Assembly: GCA_003142185.1 (NCBI GenBank)
Contig: PLOR01000051.1
Location: 1-40,743, forward strand
From: Bryobacterales bacterium
GTDB taxonomy: Bacteria; Acidobacteriota; Terriglobia; Bryobacterales; Bryobacteraceae
Length of the DNA: 40,743 bases
Reading direction: 5' to 3'
The notes under the pieces are model-generated. The model searched no databases. It saw only the letters and a list, made by a program, of their open reading frames with translations, and was not told where the DNA came from. This document shows, piece by piece, positions 35,248-40,743 of the stretch. The translations under genes and the position numbers were made by a program. Each line of letters begins with the position of its first letter. Positions within the stretch are counted from its first letter, which is position 1.

Positions 35248-35271
35248 GAGCAAGCTAAAGCGTGCCCTACC
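35248..35271. repeat. REP-like single arm, family B, copy 3
   Basis: GAGCAAGCTAAAGCGTGCCC plus TACC, two mismatches from the arms at 7432 and 32947. It lies 65 bases before the hpnE start in the divergent spacer with the 80-residue gene. Confidence 0.75.
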
Positions 35272-35336
35272 AATGCGAGAATGGGATGGATGCGGGACCG
35301 CTCGCCATACGGAGCGATCACCAGTCTAACCTTGCC

Positions 35337-36635
35337 ATGACCAAAGTTATGATTGCCGGCGGCGGACTGGCTGGCTTGGCCGCCGCGGCCGCGCTGGGCG
35401 GCGCCGGATTCGAAGTCGATCTGTTTGAATCGCGCTCATTTCTGGGAGGCCGGGCTACGTCCTATCCCGTGCCGGTGGGCGAAGGCGAATCCGAGACCAT
35501 CGACAACTGCCAGCACATCCTACTGCGCTGCTGCGTCAACCTGCTCGACTTTTATTCGCGGCTGGGCGTTCGCGACCGCATCCGCTTCTATCGCGAGTTC
35601 GTCTTCCTGGAGCCGGGCGGCCGCGCCTCGGTCTTGCGCCGCGGCCGGCTGCCGGCGCCATTCCACTTCGCCGGCGCATTCCTGAAAATGAAATGTCTGG
35701 ACGCGGGCGACAAGCTGGCCATCGCGCGCGGCCTCTGGGCGATTCGCCGCGAGCGCACCCGGCGGCAGGATCTGGACAAAATCAGCATGCGCGACTGGCT
35801 GTTGCAAAAGCGGCAAACGCCGCGGGCGATCGACCGCTTCTGGCGCCAGGTGCTGGTCAGCGCGGTCAATGAAGATCTGGACCGCATGGCCGCCCGGCAC
35901 GGCTTTCAGGTTTTCTGGTTGGGCTTTCTGGCGCGCGCCGACGGTTACGAAATGGGCGTGCCCGCGGTGCCGCTGGGCGAATTATATGGAACTGACGCCT
36001 GGCAGCGCCTGCCGTCGGTGCGCATGCATTTTCGCGCGCCGGTGGAAGCCATCGACGCGAGCGGCTTCGTGGTGGCGGGCGAGCGGCATACCGCCGATTA
36101 CTATATTTCCGCGCTGCCGTTTGAGCGGCTGCCGGCGGTCGGGCTTCCCGCGCCGCCGTTCGAGCATTCGCCCATCACCGGCGTCCACCTCTGGTTCGAC
36201 CGCGAAATCACCACGCTGCCCCATGCCACGCTGCTCGACCGCACCATGCAATGGATGTTCAACAAGGATGGCGGGCGCTACCTGCAACTGGTGGTGAGCG
36301 CTTCACGCGACCTGACCAACTTGTCGCGGGAGGACATCATTGACATCGCGCTGGGCGATCTGCGCCTGTACTTTCCCCGCGTGCGCGAAGCCACGCTGGT
36401 GCGGGCGCACGTCGTCAAAGAGCAGCGCGCCACTTTTTCCGCCGCGCCCGGCACGGAGGCTTTGCGCCCACCCGCTGCAACCGCCCTTGCCAACTTATTC
36501 CTGGCCGGCGATTGGACCCGCACCGGCTGGCCCGCCACCATGGAAGGCGCGGTGCGCAGCGGGTACATCGCGGCCGGCGCCGTGGCGCGCGCCGCCGGCA
36601 AGCCGGGCGAGTTTCTGCTGCCGGATATCGCGTAA
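35337..36635 (+). CDS. hpnE: Hydroxysqualene dehydroxylase (squalene-associated FAD desaturase)
   Basis: FAD enzyme of hopanoid and sterol precursor synthesis that reduces hydroxysqualene to squalene. The 432 residues begin with the dinucleotide-binding IAGGGLAGLAAAAALGGAGF and the ESRSFLGGRATSYP segment. DNCQHILLRCC near residue 50 is the HpnE signature. The C-terminal FAD motif LFLAGDWTRTGWPATMEGAV lies near residues 388-407. HpnC and HpnD are not adjacent. The gene starts at 35337, with a family B repeat in its upstream spacer. Its last 18 codons are duplicated 2160 bases downstream with mostly synonymous or conservative changes, which marks an integration at this gene end. Confidence 0.9.
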   Translation: MTKVMIAGGGLAGLAAAAALGGAGFEVDLFESRSFLGGRATSYPVPVGEGESETIDNCQHILLRCCVNLLDFYSRLGVRDRIRFYREFVFLEPGGRASVLRRGRLPAPFHFAGAFLKMKCLDAGDKLAIARGLWAIRRERTRRQDLDKISMRDWLLQKRQTPRAIDRFWRQVLVSAVNEDLDRMAARHGFQVFWLGFLARADGYEMGVPAVPLGELYGTDAWQRLPSVRMHFRAPVEAIDASGFVVAGERHTADYYISALPFERLPAVGLPAPPFEHSPITGVHLWFDREITTLPHATLLDRTMQWMFNKDGGRYLQLVVSASRDLTNLSREDIIDIALGDLRLYFPRVREATLVRAHVVKEQRATFSAAPGTEALRPPAATALANLFLAGDWTRTGWPATMEGAVRSGYIAAGAVARAAGKPGEFLLPDIA

Positions 36636-36639
36636 GGGC
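36581..36639 (+). repeat. Direct repeat, copy 1: hpnE tail
   Basis: 59 bases with seven mismatches to 38741-38799. The first 24 bases are identical. It encodes the working hpnE end (VARAAGKPGEFLLPDIA, TAA). Confidence 0.93.
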
Positions 36640-36897
36640 GAGTCAGTCACGTCTACGCGTAGGGCGTTTTTGGGCCGGATATACCAGATTCCAAGGGCCA
36701 GACTTCTGGATGGGCTCGCCGCACGGTGGCAAGGACTCGTCAGGTGCGCTACTATTAAGTTAATTCCGCAACGAATGGCATATTTGCCATTTGGGCCGGA
36801 AGGTTCGTAAGATCGGCGCGGCACGGCCTAGGGCGCTCCCACAGCGACTAGTCAACCGACCGCATTAAGAAACCTGTCTGGCGAGGTGGATAGATTT

Positions 36898-36924
36898 CGA
36901 ATGGGGCCGTTTAGGCCCCATTCG
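36898..36924 (+). terminator. Hairpin at the entry of the two-gene cassette
   Basis: A perfect 11-bp stem (CGAATGGGGCC/GGCCCCATTCG) with a five-base loop, then the T-rich CGTTTGTTT. It lies 26 bases before the LOTUS gene start. It could stop read-through from hpnE so that the cassette uses its own promoter, or it could be an element end. Confidence 0.6.
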
Positions 36925-36950
36925 CGTTTGTTTGTGCGATTTTCAATCGA

Positions 36951-37790
36951 ATGGATGAATCCTGGAACCAGATCGTTGCAGACGCGCTAGCGGCTGGCCT
37001 GAAGACTTCCAGCGGAGCGGTACCGGGCGCTAAACTCCGTGAGTTAATTGACAAAGTTGCAAAATCACGCGAGCTTCGCTATCCGCCTAGCGGCCATGAG
37101 CAAGAATCCTTCGGAGACTTTCTCAAGCATTTCGAATCGATCGCGCTCGTTCGGCGCCGAAAGGGCAGGGATCTTCTCGCCGCGCCGGCTGACATGCCCC
37201 AACTCCTCGATGAGGCGCCAGAAAGCGGCGTAGCGAGGCTTAGGGAAGATATCTTCGAGGCTTTTACTCGAATTCCACGTGGCGTGCCACCATCAGAACC
37301 ATGGTACGCGGTTTCGAACGACACCATCGTGTGGCTGCTGCCCACCGAGCTCTCGGGGTCGGGAGAGCTCATCAAAATCCCAGCAGCGACTCTGGAGGGA
37401 GAACTTAGCGAGCGCAAGTCGTTCATCCAATCCGCCGATCTGACGGACGACGCCAAGAATGAAATCGCGGCAAGCCTAGATGCCCACTCCGGCCTCGGAT
37501 CTTTTTCAAAGCTCATCAAGTCCCACGGCCTTTCGCAAATGTGGCACCGCCGCCGATTTCAAGCCGTTGTCCGCCGAATTAGAGCGTGGTGCACCGCAGT
37601 TGGTATTCCTTGGCGCGAGGAATGGGTGCCGTCGAGCGACACGTCGAAACCGCCAGCTCAAACGGGAGATGATCTATCAGCTAAGAATCAGCGCTATCTA
37701 TTCGAGCGATTCGTCCAGTCGCTCACCGACGAGGACGTACGTCGAATCTCGGTACCGCTCGATATAGTGCTCAAATTGATCCGAGAATAG
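36951..37790 (+). CDS. LOTUS (OST-HTH)-like domain protein, cassette gene 1
   Basis: A 279-residue cytoplasmic protein. Residues 22-80 resemble a LOTUS/OST-HTH winged-helix domain: GAKLRELIDKVAKSRELRYP, then HEQESFGDFLKHFESIALVR with the conserved Gly/Ser-Phe-x-x-Phe-Leu pattern, then KGRDLLAAP. Such domains bind RNA and often accompany NYN nucleases; no NYN domain is seen here. The remaining 200 residues (WYAVSNDTIVWLLP, MWHRRRFQAVVRRIRAWCTA, a Thr/Pro/Ser-rich linker, LFERFVQSLTDEDVRRISVP) match nothing I know. No ribosome binding site is clear. The next gene follows after 11 bases, probably in one transcript. Confidence 0.75.
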   Translation: MDESWNQIVADALAAGLKTSSGAVPGAKLRELIDKVAKSRELRYPPSGHEQESFGDFLKHFESIALVRRRKGRDLLAAPADMPQLLDEAPESGVARLREDIFEAFTRIPRGVPPSEPWYAVSNDTIVWLLPTELSGSGELIKIPAATLEGELSERKSFIQSADLTDDAKNEIAASLDAHSGLGSFSKLIKSHGLSQMWHRRRFQAVVRRIRAWCTAVGIPWREEWVPSSDTSKPPAQTGDDLSAKNQRYLFERFVQSLTDEDVRRISVPLDIVLKLIRE

Positions 37791-37801
37791 CTTTCAGCCC
37801 G

Positions 37802-38587
37802 ATGGAGACCGCGATACTTATCGGCATTCCAAGTCCATACGTTGCTAGGCTCCGAAACGCTTTGGATTCGCAAGGTGGACTGCCAGGCACGTGGTCCCTA
37901 TTGTTCGTTCCGGCCCCGAGGAAAGAACCGGGAATCAATCAAGGAACCGTTCGCCAGGCTTGTCGCTTCGCTGACAAACATTCGAGCCCGCACATCCTCG
38001 GCTTTTCGACGCAGCAAAGTCGATCCGAGCTGGCGGCAGAGATCGCACGGTGCTTTCGCTTCCGATGGTGTGACCAACTTGTCAGGTGCCTAAGCTACCT
38101 CGCAACGCCAAATCCCGCCCCTTTCTTGGAAAGGCTAGCCACCGATCTCGCCGAAGAAGAGCAGTGGGCATTTCGCATAAAACCCACGGACATGGGATCG
38201 CCCCTGCTCCTGCCCGAATGTTCATTCAGCGTCGGCGGTGGGCACAGAAATCTCTGGCGTCATGCACGCGGTTACGGCGACCAGGCAAACATCGAGGGTG
38301 CGGCGAAAGCCGTACGCGAGTTTGGGCGAGCCTATCTTCGAAAGCAGGAGCGCTATCAATGGATCGACGACCGAGACTTGATTTTTGGCCGTTACGGACC
38401 TCGGCATGCGGACGCTCCATTTCCGCGTGGATGGAAATTTTCCTATCACCTGCCGGACGGTTTCCACTACGACATTAAGCATCTCGAAGCCCGTAAATTC
38501 TCCATCACTGACGTTGCCGGGACGCTTCACCTTTCGGTGCCAAAGGGATATATCAACATTGACCCGCACGGTTATGTCAGAGGCTGA
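37802..38587 (+). CDS. Unknown protein, cassette gene 2
   Basis: A 261-residue protein I do not recognise. There is no signal peptide or membrane helix. The N-terminal half has SPYVARLRNALDSQGGLPGT and several Cys/Trp-containing helices. The C-terminal 60 residues look like a compact beta-rich module: GWKFSYHLPDGFHYDIKHLE, then a FSITDVAGTLHL strand pair and a final KGYINIDPHGYVRG. The clustered His, Asp and His in GFHYDIKH could form a metal or catalytic site, which is speculation. It follows the LOTUS gene by 11 bases and is the last gene before the hpnE tail copy. A two-component RNA-related or defence function is possible but not shown. Confidence 0.75.
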   Translation: METAILIGIPSPYVARLRNALDSQGGLPGTWSLLFVPAPRKEPGINQGTVRQACRFADKHSSPHILGFSTQQSRSELAAEIARCFRFRWCDQLVRCLSYLATPNPAPFLERLATDLAEEEQWAFRIKPTDMGSPLLLPECSFSVGGGHRNLWRHARGYGDQANIEGAAKAVREFGRAYLRKQERYQWIDDRDLIFGRYGPRHADAPFPRGWKFSYHLPDGFHYDIKHLEARKFSITDVAGTLHLSVPKGYINIDPHGYVRG

Positions 38588-38740
38588 GGGTCACGAGGGT
38601 TTTCTTCGCAACTCCGTCAGCGAGACGATGGAAGCGCGTTCTTCCCAGCCGAAATGCCCAATGATGTCGGTTCAACGAAGTAGACGGTTATCGGCGACCA
38701 GGGAACAATCCATCTGAGCGGTTAGTCGCCATCTCGGACT

Positions 38741-38799
38741 CGTGGCGCGCGCCGCCGGCAAGCCCGCCAAATTCCTGCTGCCCGATATCGCGTGAGGGC
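38741..38799 (+). repeat. Direct repeat, copy 2: displaced hpnE tail
   Basis: Encodes an orphan VARAAGKPAKFLLPDIA and TGA. Of the seven differences from 36581-36639, four leave the product unchanged (two Pro codons, one Phe codon, the stop); the other three change Gly to Ala and Glu to Lys. It ends seven bases before the stop of the convergent cyclotransferase gene. Confidence 0.93.
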
Positions 38800-38805
38800 C
38801 ACGGC

Positions 38806-39585
38806 CTACCGCGCGGCTTTTTTCACCAGTTTGATTTCGAACAGCTTGGGCCACAGCTTGCCGGTGACGAACAGGCGGCCGGTGGCGGCGTCATAAGCGA
38901 TGCCATTGAGCACCGCGCCGTCGCCTGCGCCGATCGGGTCGCTGGGGCTGAGCAGCCCGGCGCAATCGATCCACCCCACCACGTGGCCGCTCTTCGGGTC
39001 GATGCGCGCGATGCGGTCGGTCTGATAGACGTTGGCATAGATCTCGCCCTTGACCCATTCCAGCTCGTTGAGGTCCTTGACCGGCTGCCCGTCGGCGGTG
39101 ACCGTGACGCGGCCCAACTCCGCCAGCGTTTCCGGGTCCCAGAAGCGGAGCTGCGCAGTTCCATCGCTCATGATGATGCGTTTGCCGTCCTGCGTCAGGC
39201 CCCAGCCTTGGCCCGGATAATGATAATTGCTGCGGGGTTCGAACGTGGCGAGGTCGTAGATGAACCCCTCCTGCGCCAGCCAGGTGAGTTCGATCAGGCG
39301 GTCTTTCCAATTCACGATGCCTTCGCCGAAATACTGTCCCGGCACGTCCCGCTTTTCGAGCACCTCGCCCGTTTCGAGCTTCACCTTGCGAATGGAGGAC
39401 TGGTTGTTCAGCCCGGTGCCTTCATATAGGAAGCCGTTGAGGTAAAACAACCCTTGCGTATAGGCGGTATTGTCGTGCGGGTAGGTGTGAACGACCTGGC
39501 AGGCGTACTCGGGAATGCTGCCGGCCTCGGTGGCCGGCCCGCAAGCGGCCGCAGCCAGAGCGGCAGCCAGAATCAGAAAGCGCAT
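38806..39585 (-). CDS. Glutaminyl-peptide cyclotransferase lipoprotein
   Basis: Converts N-terminal Gln of peptides to pyroglutamate, the plant/bacterial five-bladed propeller type. The 259-residue protein starts with a lipoprotein signal and lipobox (AALAAAAC, Cys near residue 15). Family motifs include YPHDNTAYTQGLFYLNGFLY near 35-54, EGTGLNNQSSIRKV, YFGEGIVNW near 86, GWGLTQDGKRIIMSDGTAQL near 127-146, LNELEWVKGEIYANVYQTDR near 172-191 and LNGIAYDAATGRLFVTGKLW near 226-245. It lies two palindromic arms away from the M23 peptidase gene on the same strand, so it may be read from the same transcript. Confidence 0.92.
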   Translation of the reverse strand: MRFLILAAALAAAACGPATEAGSIPEYACQVVHTYPHDNTAYTQGLFYLNGFLYEGTGLNNQSSIRKVKLETGEVLEKRDVPGQYFGEGIVNWKDRLIELTWLAQEGFIYDLATFEPRSNYHYPGQGWGLTQDGKRIIMSDGTAQLRFWDPETLAELGRVTVTADGQPVKDLNELEWVKGEIYANVYQTDRIARIDPKSGHVVGWIDCAGLLSPSDPIGAGDGAVLNGIAYDAATGRLFVTGKLWPKLFEIKLVKKAAR

Positions 39586-39605
39586 ATGAGAATTAGCGTA
39601 CCGCA

Positions 39606-39682
39606 GTGGGGCAGGCGCTTTCGCCTGCCAACCCTGCCGCGGCAGAAAATGAGAGGTTGGCAGGCGATAGCGCCTGCCCCAC
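39606..39682. repeat. REP-like palindrome, family A, copy 3
   Basis: Two 28-base arms (39606-39633 and 39655-39682), GTGGGGCAGGCGCTTTCGCC... facing ...GCGATAGCGCCTGCCCCAC, in the opposite arrangement to copy 1. They lie two bases after the M23 stop codon and before the cyclotransferase start, so they interrupt a possible two-gene unit. Confidence 0.9.
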
Positions 39683-39684
39683 CC

Positions 39685-40578
39685 CTAGAACAGAAACTCG
39701 TTGCGCGCGGCTTGCTGGTAGAGGCCCGACTTGGCCAAGTGATAGCTGTACGGATTGACGGGCACGCCGCCGATGCGCACTTCGTAATGCAGGTGCGGCG
39801 CCGTGGTGCGTCCCGTGGCGCCCACCTCGCCCACGATCTGGCCCAGACGCACAGCCTGTCCCGTCTGCACGAAGGAGCGCGAGAGGTGCGCGTAGTTCGT
39901 GTGAACGCCGCCGCCGTGATCGACCGTGACCATCAGGCCGTATCCGCCTTCCCACGAAGCCGCCTGCACCACGCCATCGGCCGTGGCGCGGACCGGAGTT
40001 CCAGGCGGAGCGGAGATATCGACGCCGGTGTGAAACGCTCCTTCACCGGAGAATGGGTCCATTCGCCCGCCGAAGGCGCCCGTCAACCGGCCGGCCACCG
40101 GCCAGATGCTCGGCCGCGCGCTCGCCGGCTGAATCCAGCGCGTGCGGTCGCTGTGCAATTCCATCGCATTGGCGCTGCGCAGGAAGTCGTACTCTTCCAC
40201 ACTTTCCGCGAAACTCGGCGTCAGTTTACCTTCGCCGGAAATATCCGACGGTCCTTCCAGCTTCTGCTTAATGCCGTAGGCGATCGAAACTTCCTGAGCG
40301 TAGATTTCCAGGCTGGCCAATTGCTGATCGGTCTGGTTCACCACTTTCTGGAGGTTCTGGTAACGCGTGCGTAAGGTGTCCGCTTCGCGCCTCAGGGCAT
40401 TGTAATTAGCGACCTTCCACGCCATGCGCGCGTAGCTGGCCACGAAACCGAAAACCGAAAAGCAGCCGAGCAGGGCCAACCCAAGAATGGCGTAAACAGC
40501 CTGGTGCGGAATATGAATACGGCGAAGCCTGCCGCGGAGCGAGTGGGCCAGCACCACGACAAAGTATTCCTGCCTCAT
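39685..40578 (-). CDS. M23 family peptidase (LytM/DipM-like)
   Basis: A 297-residue envelope peptidase or divisome-type activator. The N-terminal basic segment and transmembrane anchor (residues about 28-50) precede a coiled coil (NALRREADTLRTRYQNLQKV, about 60-90). The LytM domain starts near 165. The zinc ligands are visible in FHTGVDISAP (His and Asp) and APHLHYEVR (the final His), with YAHLSRSFVQTGQ between. The complete set suggests an active peptidoglycan endopeptidase and not a degenerate EnvC-type activator. GGAGAAG lies just before the ATG, and a promoter is about 95 bases upstream. Confidence 0.93.
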   Translation of the reverse strand: MRQEYFVVVLAHSLRGRLRRIHIPHQAVYAILGLALLGCFSVFGFVASYARMAWKVANYNALRREADTLRTRYQNLQKVVNQTDQQLASLEIYAQEVSIAYGIKQKLEGPSDISGEGKLTPSFAESVEEYDFLRSANAMELHSDRTRWIQPASARPSIWPVAGRLTGAFGGRMDPFSGEGAFHTGVDISAPPGTPVRATADGVVQAASWEGGYGLMVTVDHGGGVHTNYAHLSRSFVQTGQAVRLGQIVGEVGATGRTTAPHLHYEVRIGGVPVNPYSYHLAKSGLYQQAARNEFLF

Positions 40579-40674
40579 AGTCTTCTCCGGCCAGGCCTTG
40601 TGAGATTCGGAGGGTTAATCCGCAAGGCCCAGTGGGGCTACTTGGACACACTATCAAAAGAGAGCGAAGGCCCC

Positions 40675-40703
40675 ACTGTAACAACCACCCACCTTGATGT
40701 CAA
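40675..40703 (-). promoter_or_regulatory. Sigma-70-like promoter for the M23 gene
   Basis: On the minus strand a perfect TTGACA (-35, 40698-40703) is followed after 17 bases by TACAGT (-10, 40675-40680, four of six). Transcription would start near 40668, giving a leader of about 90 bases. The GCCCCACTG/CAGTGGGGC pair around it forms a long-range inverted repeat with unclear role. Confidence 0.65.
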
Positions 40704-40743
40704 GGCTGGGTGAAGGAGACCTGTCGCTAGTATGTGAGTTGTC

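Larger units (their letters stand above)
36640..38740. mobile_element. Foreign-looking two-gene cassette between hpnE tail copies
   Basis: The 2.1 kb between the two hpnE tail copies holds a LOTUS-domain gene and a partner, and no transposase, integrase or resolvase. Codon choice is visibly less GC3-biased than in the genes on both sides. About 310 bases before the first gene contain a strong hairpin and no clear gene. The cassette lies between the convergent hpnE and glutaminyl cyclotransferase genes, which without it would end about 10 bases apart. Boundaries are set by the repeats. Confidence 0.65.

Overview
The window reads as a GC-rich chromosomal segment of an Acidobacteriota bacterium, most likely a Solibacter/Bryobacter relative. 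The evidence is a secreted protein of the Solibacter-associated TIGR03437 type, a PEP-CTERM surface protein, a tricorn-like S41 peptidase, secreted proteins with Pro/Ala or Lys/Asp linkers, and many REP-like palindromes between genes. No rRNA, tRNA, CRISPR array, phage gene or recognisable transposase is visible.

Layout. 0-3 kb: dedA membrane protein, a small inserted gene, then a sodium:solute symporter with a 44-residue membrane peptide as its operon partner. 3-7.4 kb: PEP-CTERM protein, a GT-C-like membrane protein, phosphoglucomutase. 7.4-16.8 kb: tricorn-like peptidase, class II aldolase, a secreted tetratricopeptide-like protein, a TIGR03437 protein, an ACT-domain protein and an S10 carboxypeptidase. 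17-21.7 kb: PHP-type tyrosine phosphatase, iron-sulfur-flavoprotein-like reductase, a large Tat-exported GH2 enzyme. 21.9-26.6 kb: an inserted deacetylase, then a tight operon xseB-ispA-tlyA-nadK-cation symporter with start/stop overlaps. 26.9-34 kb: second GT-C-like protein, a REC-HATPase regulator, a secreted acidobacterial protein, queC-queE, a GT4 glycosyltransferase. 34-40.7 kb: YtxH, DUF2007-like and 80-residue small proteins, hpnE, a foreign-looking two-gene cassette, glutaminyl cyclotransferase, and an M23 peptidase with a good promoter.

The most unusual signal is a recurring architecture. At three places a short foreign-looking stretch sits between two diverged copies of a host gene end. 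(1) About 500 bp with a 115-residue gene lies between two copies of the overlapping dedA/symporter tails. (2) About 880 bp with a polysaccharide deacetylase lies between two copies of the xseB start. (3) 2.16 kb with a LOTUS-domain gene and an unknown partner lies between two copies of the hpnE tail. Cases 1 and 3 both sit where two convergent genes meet, and the intact gene keeps a functional tail. This resembles integration at a gene end with restoration of the reading frame, but no integrase is present. The LOTUS cassette is the best candidate here for an undescribed system.

The spacers also carry at least five palindromic repeat families (called A-E below), including one large two-hairpin cruciform and one copy that supplies the stop codons of two convergent genes. 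Functions are assigned from motifs read by eye; no database search was possible.
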